Part shown: positions 33,902-43,017 of the stretch, in pieces | Numbering within the stretch: the first letter of the stretch is position 1 | Layout of the letters: each line of letters starts with the position of its first letter | Assembly: GCA_029880855.1 (NCBI GenBank) | Contig: JAOUNS010000003.1 | Location: forward strand, 1 to 64,000 | Direction: 5' to 3' | From: Gammaproteobacteria bacterium | Lineage (GTDB): Bacteria > Pseudomonadota > Gammaproteobacteria > UBA6429 > Thiohalophilaceae | Length of the DNA: 64,000 nucleotides | Translations under genes and position numbers: made by a program | Notes under the pieces: model-generated | The model's database searches: none | What the model was told of the DNA's origin: nothing | Seen by the model: the letters and a program-made list of their open reading frames with translations, nothing else

Positions 33902-34651
33902 CTATGTTTTTGTTCTAAAATCGTCTTGGCCTTTTTTAGTGAGAATTTCCTGCGCTTTTTCCCATGTCATGCTAAGCAATTTCATTTCTATAATTAAAAG
34001 CCTACCCTGAACCACTTTTTTTGATCTCGAATTTAGTAATGTATTGTGAACCCAATTTGCATATTTATTGGTGTGAATATAGTGATGACCGACTGCATTA
34101 CTGTATGGTGTACCTTGCGCATACTTGTGTTTTTTCGGTAACCAGCAACCATTATCAGGATCATTTATGCGGTACGAATATTCGAGATATGGGTCATTAC
34201 CAAGCTCCCTTTTCTCTTCATCAGTCAACTTATAATTTCTCAATAAGATAAACCTCGACGAAGCATGACTTGAATGTCTGGAGCAAACTATATGATGTGC
34301 CTCAAAGTATTCATTTGTTTTAAATTTTCCATAAGCAATTAGATTTTCACCTAGAGTTTTAGAATTATCAGTTTTAGCGGCTTCGACATTTCTATCAATT
34401 AATGTCATATCACTTGATGATCGTCGATATGAATCCAATTTTACTTGAAGGGCGGCTATATTTTTTAAACGTGCTGTCTCACTAATCATAAACACAAAAG
34501 CCTTATGTGATAAGTCGTCGCCATTTTCTTTTGCCTTTATGATTTCATTATCCAGCTCCTCAGCTCGTTTGATTGCTGCCTCTTCAATATGCTGTAACGG
34601 CGTCTTTAAATGCGTGTCTCTGACTCTATCCGACATATCTGGTCCACTCAT
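33902..34651 (-). CDS. AHH-family nuclease toxin
   Basis: A 249-residue protein. A helical N-terminus of ~110 residues precedes the AHH domain: 'EAHHIVCSRHSSHASSRFILLR', 'NDPDNGCWLPKK', 'VGHHYIHTNKYANWVHNTLLN'. The A-H-H, D-N-G-x-x-L-P and H-x-x-H-x-x-x-Y pattern is that of the HNH-like AHH nucleases used as polymorphic toxins. No signal peptide and no PAAR or Rhs region is attached, so a delivery system is not evident; it could be an orphan effector. Confidence 0.85.
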   Translation of the reverse strand: MSGPDMSDRVRDTHLKTPLQHIEEAAIKRAEELDNEIIKAKENGDDLSHKAFVFMISETARLKNIAALQVKLDSYRRSSSDMTLIDRNVEAAKTDNSKTLGENLIAYGKFKTNEYFEAHHIVCSRHSSHASSRFILLRNYKLTDEEKRELGNDPYLEYSYRINDPDNGCWLPKKHKYAQGTPYSNAVGHHYIHTNKYANWVHNTLLNSRSKKVVQGRLLIIEMKLLSMTWEKAQEILTKKGQDDFRTKT

Positions 34652-34867
34652 ATCTGCTCCTTGTCATTTTATTAACATTGGTAACTGGTCGAAATTTGCC
34701 CAATTGAAGGTAAGCTAGCTTATCTTTTCACTCCAATAATTGGTATATACTTGAACAAATAGATATACTACATAATATCCTGCCTTTATAGACGGGACTA
34801 TCACAGTTAAGTCTAACTACCAGAGCTGATTGAATACCTGTCAAATACTGGGATCAATGAAACATAA

Positions 34868-35035
34868 TCAATCCGTGTTATGCTTATGCTCACCCCTGGA
34901 TATCTTCACTTCCTTGGGAGCATCTATCGACAGTTTGACCCGGCCATGTTGTGCCTTAGATACCAATATGGTGATCGGGCCGTCTGAGGTTTCAAGAATG
35001 ATGGTTTCTTCTTCCTTGCGTTCAATTGTGAGCAT
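34868..35035 (-). CDS. csrA: CsrA/RsmA-family RNA-binding regulator
   Basis: A 55-residue protein reading MLTIERKEEETIILE..., then 'TILVSKAQHGRVKLSIDAPKEVKISRGEHKH'. The features of CsrA are present: M-L-x-x-x-R-K start, the strand G-R-V-K-L-S-I-D-A-P, and the RNA-contacting Arg in 'ISRGE'. AAGGAAAAATT precedes the ATG. CsrA dimers bind GGA motifs in hairpin loops of leaders and block or aid translation. A mobile copy could control this element or reprogram the host. It stands alone between the AHH module and a lipoprotein gene. Confidence 0.85.
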   Translation of the reverse strand: MLTIERKEEETIILETSDGPITILVSKAQHGRVKLSIDAPKEVKISRGEHKHNTD

Positions 35036-35196
35036 AATTTTTCCTTATTTCTTGATCTCTGTATGAGGTAATAAGTATTACATGGGCAACAAACCAGACA
35101 AAAGGATTCCTGATATTGTTAGACTATTTCACGCCTAATGAACAGGGCATTATAATAAGCAATAGACCATTTATCGGCATTATTATATTTTCAAAA

Positions 35197-35331
35197 TTAC
35201 TCATTTCCGAAAAAAATAATTTCAAATCCTATTCCTCTAGTTTGTTGTTGATCGTAGTCCATAGCGCCATCTACAAAGATGTTTATTGCATCCGGAGATA
35301 GAATGTGACGTTTCGGTTTCTTTTTACCCAT
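35197..35331 (-). pseudogene. Small ORF or gene remnant, 44 aa
   Basis: Reads MGKKKPKRHILSPD, then 'FVDGAMDYDQQQTRGIGFEIIFFGNE' and stops. The start of an RNase H-like or DUF3800-like domain (strand ending in D-G, then a G-I-G-F strand) is suggested, but nothing follows in any frame, so it may be a truncated gene. It has no good ribosome site. The rest of 35036-35547 shows no gene. Confidence 0.3.
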
Positions 35332-35547
35332 GGTATCTACAATTTGAGTGTCCGCTTTGTACACTCTACTGAACCACCTTACTAAATTATCAGCTTCCGA
35401 TAAGGGTCGGAAGTAGCCATTGTTACTTGTTTTAAAATGTGATCTATTTTGAAGTATTGCATTTATGGCTACTTCATCGGTCTTTTAAATTGCTTCAAAT
35501 TTTGCACAATTTGAAAACCCAATTGATATGACATTTTTATGTCGTAA

Positions 35548-36423
35548 TCATTCAAAATAACAGTTCCCCAGTTCAACACGATCAAACCACCGAATTGCCT
35601 CAACACGCGAATACTGATAACGCCCCTCCATGCCACTAAAAAAGTATCCTGGCATGTTTACAAACTGCGTGACTTGTCCGACGACATGTACTTTAATCTT
35701 GTTCCCGTTCATGTTTTCAACATATCCAAATAAATTTGTATCGTATGTACATACTTTGTCGCCAATACTCAACGTGGTTGACATCCGGTTCTCCCATCTA
35801 TCACGCGCTTGTTTTGCCTGCATTCTATCGTTTTGTATTTTTTCCTCATTCGCTGCGATAGATGACGTCCTCGCATTTATCATATAACCAGCATTCTCAG
35901 CACTAAGCTGCATTAAATATGAAACAACATCATCAAGATCTTTGATTTCACTGGTAATGGCACGGTCCAGATTAAGTGCCGATCTTTTACTGTTCCATTT
36001 ACCATCGTATCTAAAATAAACAGGGCCTGCATTGATGGCATTTTTTAGCTTTTCCGGATATTCTTTGTATCCATCGAAGATGGCACGAAATTCAGGAGAC
36101 TCGATAAAATTGAGATGGCCGCTGCCCATCATTTTCTCACTTGTAAAATTCACATTCTTACAGGGAGCGTTATCTTGGTAATAGAGTGGCACTGTGACAA
36201 AAATACTGGTTCTCGGGTCATAAACCGTTACCTGAACAACATCCCCCAATCGTTCCCGGCTTACCAGATACAAGAGGGACTCGCTGTGATAGGCCGCCAT
36301 ACAACCGGTGCCAATTTTCTTTTCCCAAAGAAAACCATACTTTTGAGGATCGACGGGTTTCGATTTAGTTGTTTGACACGATAGAATTATCGTGCAGAAT
36401 AAAAGCAGGATTAGATTTTTCAA
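35548..36423 (-). CDS. Lipoprotein, 291 aa
   Basis: Starts MKNLILLLFCTIILSCQ, a lipoprotein signal with lipobox ILSC. The mature part has a helical middle (about 165-210) and a C-terminal beta region 'SIGDKVCTYDTNLFGYVENMNGNKIKVHVVGQV', which reads like an SH3-like or KOW-like barrel. I do not recognise the family. It is the last minus-strand gene before the relaxase locus. Confidence 0.65.
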   Translation of the reverse strand: MKNLILLLFCTIILSCQTTKSKPVDPQKYGFLWEKKIGTGCMAAYHSESLLYLVSRERLGDVVQVTVYDPRTSIFVTVPLYYQDNAPCKNVNFTSEKMMGSGHLNFIESPEFRAIFDGYKEYPEKLKNAINAGPVYFRYDGKWNSKRSALNLDRAITSEIKDLDDVVSYLMQLSAENAGYMINARTSSIAANEEKIQNDRMQAKQARDRWENRMSTTLSIGDKVCTYDTNLFGYVENMNGNKIKVHVVGQVTQFVNMPGYFFSGMEGRYQYSRVEAIRWFDRVELGNCYFE

Positions 36424-36906
36424 ACTTTCTCCCTGTATACCAAATCGTGAATTTTATTTCGTTCACACATCTTGATCATTTAAATTGTGACAATCAAGCA
36501 CCATTATCCCAAACCCGATAATGGTGAATATGCACGGGTATCCGGGGCTGGTGTGGAGGGTGCTGGTTTTGACGATACAAGCTTAAAAAAGCGGAAAAGC
36601 TGCATCAATCATGGGATCAGCGGTCCATAGAAACATCATACGCCGCAATAGCCAGGCTGCAAACTGCTAATATAAAGTACCAATTGGTTAACTTTTCATC
36701 ACCCTGAGCCTGATAAAAGGGCCAGACAGGAAAGGGCCTGAACGGAAGGGAGTGATAATGGAAAGGCCCTATCCAAAGGGCTGGCAAAAGGGCCTCTGCA
36801 CCCCACTGTTCCAGCACTCCAGTCCCGGGTTGACCCAGAAAATTGTTCATTAGCAAAAACTAATTTATCGTAGTCCTGGTCATTCCAGACTTGCTACAAA
36901 CGACTC
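36424..36906 (+). other. Candidate oriT / control region upstream of traI
   Basis: 483 bp before the relaxase gene without a convincing gene. It carries repeats of AAAGGGCC at 36716-36723, 36731-36738 and 36787-36794, near copies at 36762-36769 (AAAGGCCC) and 36775-36782 (AAAGGGCT), and a stem AGGGCCT/AGGCCCT (36733-36739 with 36764-36770). Repeat clusters and hairpins beside the relaxase gene are what oriT regions look like, though nic cannot be placed by eye. A promoter for traI-traD should also be here. Confidence 0.4.
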
Positions 36907-38649
36907 ATGTTTGGATTTCATCGCAAGTCAACGCCACCACACCCAGAGTGCCTGCCAGTCAAGCTGCCATCAGACCTCCTGGCACCACATTCCCGGATGG
37001 TTCGGGAAATCCAACAACTAGTCGGCGTCCCGCAAGCCCACTGGCAGGCGCTCTACCAGGACGCCCTGCTGGCCTATACCAACTACGTCCAACTCATGCC
37101 AGCCTCCGAGGCACACCATCACGCAGTTTCAGGCGGCCTATTACGACACGGCCTTGAGGTCGTACTCCACGCATTACGCCTGCGACGCGCCCACCTGCTG
37201 CCCCAGGGAGCAGACACTGAGGAAATCGTGGCAAAAAGAGACGTATGGACCTATGCGGTGTTCAGCGCCGCCCTGCTCCATGACATCGGGAAACCTCTGA
37301 TGGACCAAATAATCACCTGTTTTGACCAGAACGGAAAAGAAATCGGCCCCTGGGATGCCCTGACCGCTCCAATGTCAGCCAATAGTTGGTACCGTATTCG
37401 CTTTCGACGGGAGCGGGAATATGGCCTGCATGAGCAGGTCGCTCCCCTCCTGACCCGACTCATCATCCCCTCAATTGCACTGACCTGGCTTGCCGCCGAT
37501 CGCGGCCTGCTTGCCACCTGGCTCGCCGCTGTCAATGGGACACATGAGGAGGCGGGTATTCTGGGCGAGATCATCCAGCAGGCCGATGGCCTCTCCGTCG
37601 CCGCTGATCTGGGGGCATCAACCAACACCACCCGCCTACCCGGCACTCGCCAGCCCCTGCATGAACGCCTGCTCACCGGTCTGCGTTATCTGCTAAATGA
37701 GAACCAGATCCCGCTCAACCGTAATGGTGCGGCGGCCTGGTTTGATGGTGAACGGTTATGGCTGGTGAGCAAGCGCGGGATCGATACGCTCCGGGAACAC
37801 CTCACACAGGAAGGACATACCGGCATCCCGTCGCGTAACGATCGTATTTTCGATGAATTGCAGCAAAACGGCATCCTGATCCCCAATGGGGATCGGGCGA
37901 TTTGGAAAGCCACGGTATCGGGTGACAACTGGTCACATACCCTCACGTTTATATGTCTACCGGCAACACGCCTCTGGCCCAACTCAGACTCCAGGCCGGA
38001 TATCTTCGAGGGGACCATCACTCCCCATGAGGTGATGAGTAATAGTGAAACGGGTACTGATGATTCCATAATATCGAGGGGCACACCACAACAATCTGAT
38101 CAGTCTCACGCCCATGAAATTCCAACTCAATCTGAACCAGATACAACAGATTTACCTGTGACATCGACCAGTGGTTTTGATCCAATCGCGTATTACACTG
38201 TGACATCATCGCCGAATAATCAACAGACTCGTAATGATGCTTCGCCAGCGCCAGATCACCACGCTACGGCAAATGATCCAGACACGGAGAATGATCCCGG
38301 TCAAGCCTTTGCTGCCTGGCTGCATGAGGGTCTCAAACATCATCGCTTTGAGACCAATTCGACCAATGCGCGCATCCATAGTGTTAAAGAAGGTCTTCTT
38401 CTGATCAGTCCGGGAATATTTAAAGACTTTGATCGGGAAAATTGGAATCTGGTACAAAAACGCTTTCAGAAGCTCAAGCTCCATAAAAAGACATCTCAAG
38501 GCACCAACATTCACATTTACCAGGTTACCGGTAAACGTAAAAAGAGTCGCCTCAATGGCATCCTGATTGAAGATCCCGAACAGCTCTTTGAGGGCATCGT
38601 ATTGCCACCCGCCAATTCGCATTTAACACTATCAGATAGTGTGAGTTGA
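36907..38649 (+). CDS. traI: MobH-family relaxase (TraI_2)
   Basis: A 580-residue relaxase of the HD-like type. The TraI_2 domain has 'EAHHHAVSGGLLRHGLEVVLHAL' (about residues 69-91) and 'FSAALLHDIGKPLMDQ' (about 120-135), the His and Asp ligands of MobH enzymes. A winged-helix region follows (about 270-350), then a disordered polar linker (360-450) and a C-terminal DNA-binding domain ('FAAWLHEGLKHHRFETNSTNARIHSVKEGLLLISPGIFKDF'). It nicks oriT and leads the strand into the recipient. Confidence 0.93.
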   Translation: MFGFHRKSTPPHPECLPVKLPSDLLAPHSRMVREIQQLVGVPQAHWQALYQDALLAYTNYVQLMPASEAHHHAVSGGLLRHGLEVVLHALRLRRAHLLPQGADTEEIVAKRDVWTYAVFSAALLHDIGKPLMDQIITCFDQNGKEIGPWDALTAPMSANSWYRIRFRREREYGLHEQVAPLLTRLIIPSIALTWLAADRGLLATWLAAVNGTHEEAGILGEIIQQADGLSVAADLGASTNTTRLPGTRQPLHERLLTGLRYLLNENQIPLNRNGAAAWFDGERLWLVSKRGIDTLREHLTQEGHTGIPSRNDRIFDELQQNGILIPNGDRAIWKATVSGDNWSHTLTFICLPATRLWPNSDSRPDIFEGTITPHEVMSNSETGTDDSIISRGTPQQSDQSHAHEIPTQSEPDTTDLPVTSTSGFDPIAYYTVTSSPNNQQTRNDASPAPDHHATANDPDTENDPGQAFAAWLHEGLKHHRFETNSTNARIHSVKEGLLLISPGIFKDFDRENWNLVQKRFQKLKLHKKTSQGTNIHIYQVTGKRKKSRLNGILIEDPEQLFEGIVLPPANSHLTLSDSVS

Positions 38650-38658
38650 TTATCAGAT

Positions 38659-40692
38659 ATGTCAGAAGCCTTTGATAATCGTTTACGCCCCGTGGTTGAA
38701 TTTTTACCTGGTGCCATTTTTATTTGTAGTGCCGCTGTGATGTTTTCTGCACCGGCCACGATATTTCCAATCCTTCCAGGACTGGCAATTGTTACGGCAT
38801 CAGGATTTACCACGCTGGGTTTCTGGCGATTGTGGCAAGGTATGCAGATATGTCGCTACCAACGACATTTACGACGACTACCCCGCTATGTCTTGAATGC
38901 CAGTCAAATTCCTGTCTCAAATCACAAGTTATTTCTGGGCCGTGGCTTTAAATGGGATCAACGACATACCCAACGCCTGGTTGAATCCCGTCATCCACAA
39001 GCGCAGCGTTTTCTTGAGCCTGGTGTACTTTACCGGCTGGCAAGACGCATAGAGATCCGACTGGAGCGTGTGCCCTTCCTATCCTGGCTACCACGATTGA
39101 CACAACGGGACAGTAAATGGAATCCCGTTCGCCCGCTTCCCCCTGTGGGGGGTGCACCAGCACTGCATGGTATTGGGACTGAGGAGGAAACTGATATCTG
39201 GATGGATATCGGTGAACGCGTCGGCCACAAGTTGGTCCTTGGTACGACACGGGTTGGCAAAACCCGGTTATTAGAGATCCTGGTCAGTCAGGATATCCGT
39301 CGTGGTGATACTGTCATTTGCTTTGATCCAAAGGGTGACATCGACTTGCTACGACGAATGCACGCGGAGGCAAAACGTGCGGGACGACTCGATCAGTTTC
39401 ATATCTTTCATCTGGGCTTCCCCGACATTTCTGAGCGTTATAACCCCGTGGGTGATTTTGCACGAATCACGGAAGTCGCCTCACGGATTTCCGGCCAACT
39501 CCCATCCGAAGGGAACAGTGCCGCCTTTCGTGAATTTGCCTGGCGCTTTACCAATGTTGTTTCCCGCGCCCTGGTCGGCCTTGGTCGTCGTCCGGATTAT
39601 CACACTATCGCTCGTTACGTGACCAATATCGAACCGCTGCTTACCGACTATTATCATTTATGGTTAACCACGGTAGCACAGGATGATTGGAAAAAAAGCG
39701 TACAGCGTATTGAGGGGACTCTCAATGAGAAGACTCTGCCCATGGCGTTACGTGGTCGCGCTTTTCACGCTATTGCCCTCACCCGATACGCCAAGGATCA
39801 CAATCTCTTTGATCCGGTGGCCGATGGACTGCGCAGTGCCTTTGAGTACGACAAAACTTACTTCGACAAGCTAACTGCAAGCCTTTTGCCATTACTGGAA
39901 AAACTCACCAGTGGTCGTATTGGCGCCTTACTCTCCCCTGATTACAAAGACAATATTGATCGGCGACCCATCCTGGATTGGATGCGAGTAATTCGCGAAC
40001 AAGGCATTGTCTATGTGGGACTGGATGCCCTGACCGACGCTGAGGTTGCAGGAGCCGTTGGGAACTCCATGTTTGCCGATCTCACTTCAGTTGCAGGACA
40101 ACTGTACAAACATGGTGAAGTACAAGGATTGCCACAACTGAATGGACATAAGGGTGTAAAAAAAACAATCCATGCCGATGAATTTAATGAACTCATCGGG
40201 GATGAATTTATTCCCTTGCTTAACAAGGCCGGCGGTGCAGGATTCCAGGTGACCGCGTATACACAGACGGCCAGCGATATTGAGGCAGGCATTGGAGACC
40301 GCGCCAAGGCAGGACAGGTCACCGGCAATCTGAACTCACTCATTATGTTGAGAGTGAAGAACGAGATAACCGCACGCACCCTGACTGACCAGCTCCCCAA
40401 AGCACGTGTCTACACCAAACTCGCCGCTTCGCAGGTCACCGATAACAATGAACCGGGGACCAGCACTGATTTCACGACCAGAAATGAAGACAGGCTCACT
40501 GAAACAGAAATGGACATGCTGACGCCTGCGGATCTGGTGCAACTTCCGAAAGGCCAGGCCTTTGCCTTGCTGGATGGTGGTCAACTCTACAAGCTTAGAC
40601 TTCCGTTACCAGGGAATGACCCATTACTTCCGGGTAACATGGCAGAGATCGAGAAAGAACGGCGTAACTTTTATGGATTGGACGATGAATGA
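38659..40692 (+). CDS. traD: TraD type IV coupling protein
   Basis: A 677-residue VirD4/TraD ATPase of the SXT/MobH type. Two N-terminal membrane helices (about 14-55); Walker A 'GTTRVGKTRLLE' near 195; 'VICFDPKGDIDLL' just after; Walker B-like 'KKTIHADEFNELIGDEF' and 'AYTQTASDIEA' later. It docks the relaxosome to the secretion channel and pumps DNA. It starts 9 bp after traI. Confidence 0.94.
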   Translation: MSEAFDNRLRPVVEFLPGAIFICSAAVMFSAPATIFPILPGLAIVTASGFTTLGFWRLWQGMQICRYQRHLRRLPRYVLNASQIPVSNHKLFLGRGFKWDQRHTQRLVESRHPQAQRFLEPGVLYRLARRIEIRLERVPFLSWLPRLTQRDSKWNPVRPLPPVGGAPALHGIGTEEETDIWMDIGERVGHKLVLGTTRVGKTRLLEILVSQDIRRGDTVICFDPKGDIDLLRRMHAEAKRAGRLDQFHIFHLGFPDISERYNPVGDFARITEVASRISGQLPSEGNSAAFREFAWRFTNVVSRALVGLGRRPDYHTIARYVTNIEPLLTDYYHLWLTTVAQDDWKKSVQRIEGTLNEKTLPMALRGRAFHAIALTRYAKDHNLFDPVADGLRSAFEYDKTYFDKLTASLLPLLEKLTSGRIGALLSPDYKDNIDRRPILDWMRVIREQGIVYVGLDALTDAEVAGAVGNSMFADLTSVAGQLYKHGEVQGLPQLNGHKGVKKTIHADEFNELIGDEFIPLLNKAGGAGFQVTAYTQTASDIEAGIGDRAKAGQVTGNLNSLIMLRVKNEITARTLTDQLPKARVYTKLAASQVTDNNEPGTSTDFTTRNEDRLTETEMDMLTPADLVQLPKGQAFALLDGGQLYKLRLPLPGNDPLLPGNMAEIEKERRNFYGLDDE

Positions 40693-41335
40693 ACCACCAC
40701 GCCAGACCGGGTTGTTATGGCTCGTCAAATGGTACTTTTTGCTGACCCTGTTGGTATTTGTTGTAGACATCTTCTGTGTCTTTGTGCTGTGGTCCCCAAA
40801 CGGTTCAGAAAAGCTGGAATCCGTATTTCAGCAAGAAATCACTTATCTTGACTTGAATCCTGATCAAGTTGCATTTCTTGTTAATCTGTCGCAGGGTATA
40901 TATGAGAGTGTATTTGTTTCAACCGGCATTGACGGAATGGTACAAGAATCAACAAATACCAGGTCGCCGGAAACAGCGCATGATTTTATCAATGTGATAT
41001 GGCCTGTTTTGGAAACAGCGACTCTTGGTTTGAAATTATTTTCCCTACGCATCGGTATCCTGATATTAAGCCTCCCGTTCCTGGCCGTTGTGACAGTAGT
41101 TGCTATGTCTGATGGATTTGTTGGATGGTATTTACGGCGTACTGGCGGAGAACGTGAATCCGGGTTTATTTATCACAGGGCGAAACGTGGGCTGGCATGG
41201 TCGTTTCTACTACTCTGGATAGTGTATCTGGTTCCGCCTGTCCCACTGGACCCTAGATATCTGATTCCACCATTCCTGTTTTTATCAGGCATTGCGATTC
41301 GATTGTATGTTGCGTTTTTCAAGAAATATCTTTGA
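40685..41335 (+). CDS. DUF4400 ICE membrane protein
   Basis: A 216-residue protein starting MNEPPRQTG, overlapping traD by 8 bp. Four hydrophobic helices are visible ('WYFLLTLLVFVVDIFCVFVLW', 'LRIGILILSLPFLAVVTVVAM', 'WSFLLLWIVYLVPPVPL', 'PPFLFLSGIAIRLYVAFF') with the family turn 'DGFVGWYLRRTGGERESGFIYHRAK'. Genes of this family (PFL_4697/DUF4400) follow traD in many ICEs; the role is undefined, probably in coupling or exclusion. Confidence 0.85.
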   Translation: MNEPPRQTGLLWLVKWYFLLTLLVFVVDIFCVFVLWSPNGSEKLESVFQQEITYLDLNPDQVAFLVNLSQGIYESVFVSTGIDGMVQESTNTRSPETAHDFINVIWPVLETATLGLKLFSLRIGILILSLPFLAVVTVVAMSDGFVGWYLRRTGGERESGFIYHRAKRGLAWSFLLLWIVYLVPPVPLDPRYLIPPFLFLSGIAIRLYVAFFKKYL

Positions 41336-41409
41336 GCCTCACCAAAAGCTGTAATATTTCTCCATATTGAAATAAATTACGATTCATTTTATCAGGGATA
41401 TGTAAAATT

Positions 41410-41582
41410 TTCTAAAACAGGCATTGCAATCTGTTCTTTCCGTTTATACAGTTTCTTTCTCCGGATACCACTTGCATGCTGAATTCAGGCTGGTTTGTCG
41501 GTGTTATCATCAACTTCATGCCTTCCAGTTTAAACTCTTTTGTATATGTTTTGCACGGCTTACGCTTGACTGTTTTTCTCAT
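41410..41582 (-). pseudogene. Remnant of an IS3-family transposase OrfA
   Basis: From the ATG at 41582 it reads MRKTVKRKPCKTYTKEFKLEGMKLM, the usual start of an IS3/IS911-like OrfA helix-turn-helix protein. After this the frame is lost; another frame shows 'TDKPA', a stop, then 'GIRRKKLYKRKEQIAM', the rest of the same motif. No OrfB and no terminal inverted repeats are seen. The remaining intergenic bases (41336-41820) hold nothing else I can name. Confidence 0.6.
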
Positions 41583-41820
41583 AAGAACTCAATAATTGAA
41601 CCACTATGTTCTGCAACAACCATCTCGCCATTACCAATCCATTCTCCTATTAATGTATATTGATCGTTTTTCAGTCAATTACCAGTTTTCGACATTGATG
41701 ATGGAGCAGATATTGACATCTAACTTTTCCAAAAATGCCATGGTCTGATTAAAACATACATTAGACAATATGTTTTCCCATATCGGGATCATTTAATGCT
41801 AATTATTCAAGGAGTTATAT

Positions 41821-41916
41821 ATGAAAAACATGATGTCAAACAATCCTAACTGGCCTAGCAAAACCGGTAACCCCTCTGGACCTGGCCGAGGAAGTAACCC
41901 ACCTAAAGGAAAGTAG
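41821..41916 (+). CDS. Tiny Pro/Gly/Asn-rich protein, 31 aa
   Basis: Starts MKNMMSNNPNWPSKTGNPS and ends GRGSNPPKGK, with a perfect AAGGAG 7 bases before the ATG and a terminator hairpin just after the stop. Ribosome site, compact frame and terminator together make this a likely real gene despite its size. It is the only + strand gene in the 41.9-59.2 kb cargo and may be unrelated to the array. No known family. Confidence 0.55.
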   Translation: MKNMMSNNPNWPSKTGNPSGPGRGSNPPKGK

Positions 41917-41923
41917 CCACTAC

Positions 41924-41953
41924 AGAGCCGAATCATCCAGATTCGGCTCTTAT
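41924..41953. terminator. Bidirectional terminator
   Basis: Stem AGAGCCGAAT/ATTCGGCTCT (41924-41933 with 41941-41950), 7-base loop. It lies between two convergent genes; the stop codon of the minus-strand gene is within the hairpin. It ends both the tiny + gene and the minus-strand array. Confidence 0.75.
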
Positions 41954-42874
41954 CCCTTCAAACCTTTTCTGAGATAGAGAAAAATAATATGTATATTTTT
42001 CTGTTAAAATATCTATCTCTACACCAGCAAGACTTAGAAGCCGTGCTAATCCCAACCAAAGTGCAGAGAAATAAAAATACATGATCCCTCCAGTTCTAGA
42101 TATAGAATTAATTAAGTCATGATTCTTGATATGTTTACTTTCTTTAAATCGATAGAACTGGCGCACATCAATTCCAAGTGATTCCGCCATACATTCATCA
42201 GTCTTTCCTGTTTGGCGTTTCCAAAAATAGACTAAATACGCAAAAGGGTGTTTTGCTTTATTATTTTTAATATCACCCAATATTTTAACCAGCACTTCTT
42301 TCCCAATACTATCCTTTTCCCGGTAACTGCCAATAGACAACTCAAAACTGGCTGCGATGTAAAGCGTAATATTTAAGCTGAAAACTGCACCAAACACACC
42401 TGTATTGCCAATATCGAAATAATTATCATCATCAAAATCAAACCACTTTAGCAAGTCATCATTTAAACAAAGCATTTTTATATTTTCTTCTGTCAAATCT
42501 TTATTCGCATAAAGCTGCCTTGCTAATTTCAATGCATCAAATAGCGCTGTTAATTCTTTGCAAATAAAGCTACCATTTAATTTTAATGCTTTTAAGAAAA
42601 CCGCGTATCCCTCTTCGATATAATTTATTAACTGAAGATTAATATTTGAATTTAGACTAGCATCCTCCATGCCTGTGACTTTTGAAATAAAATGTCTGAT
42701 GCTTTTTACGGTTGTTTCAGACTGCTTATGCTTGCCGTTAAAATAATTTTTTAAGTTTTTCCTGAGCGCGCCAGAAACATTAACGCCTCTAGATTTTGCT
42801 AATCTCAAAATTATTTTATCACCCAGTCTATCGCCGGTTATAAGCCAAAATATTTGTTCAGGGCTAACTATCAT
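41933..42874 (-). CDS. Hypothetical protein, 313 aa (distal unit)
   Basis: A soluble, helical protein starting MIVSPEQIFWLITGDRLGDKI. Near the C-terminus 'GKTDECMAESLGIDVRQFYRFKESKHIKNHDLINSI' looks like a helix-turn-helix or DNA-binding segment. No recognised family. It is the last gene in the direction of transcription in the ATTGGAATAAA-delimited array, preceded by the junction at 43004. Confidence 0.65.
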   Translation of the reverse strand: MIVSPEQIFWLITGDRLGDKIILRLAKSRGVNVSGALRKNLKNYFNGKHKQSETTVKSIRHFISKVTGMEDASLNSNINLQLINYIEEGYAVFLKALKLNGSFICKELTALFDALKLARQLYANKDLTEENIKMLCLNDDLLKWFDFDDDNYFDIGNTGVFGAVFSLNITLYIAASFELSIGSYREKDSIGKEVLVKILGDIKNNKAKHPFAYLVYFWKRQTGKTDECMAESLGIDVRQFYRFKESKHIKNHDLINSISRTGGIMYFYFSALWLGLARLLSLAGVEIDILTEKYTYYFSLSQKRFEGIRAESG

Positions 42875-43003
42875 TAGATTATTAATGTGTCACAAATGTC
42901 TACACGTAAACCTGTTTGTCTTCCTGTAAGCACACGGCATTCAATTCCCGAGTATTATTGTTATCTTCCCTGACTATTGTCTATAGTTTGGAGTCAGTCT
43001 TTA

Positions 43004-43015
43004 TTTATTCCAATG
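43004..43015 (-). repeat. Junction motif J1
   Basis: TTTATTCCAATG on +. It begins 3 bases after the stop of the Tiki/PrgY-like copy A and precedes the 41933-42874 gene by 129 bp. Confidence 0.65.
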
Positions 43016-43017
43016 TT

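Noticed and set aside
34830-35066. 78-residue + strand frame
   Set aside because: It is antisense to the csrA-like gene, which has clear family residues and a ribosome site.
36617-36856. 79-residue minus-strand frame with a hydrophobic end, upstream of traI
   Set aside because: No ribosome site, and it lies across the AAAGGGCC repeat cluster; the repeats better explain the sequence.
41424-41663. 79-residue + strand frame
   Set aside because: It is antisense to an IS3-type OrfA remnant that explains the sequence.
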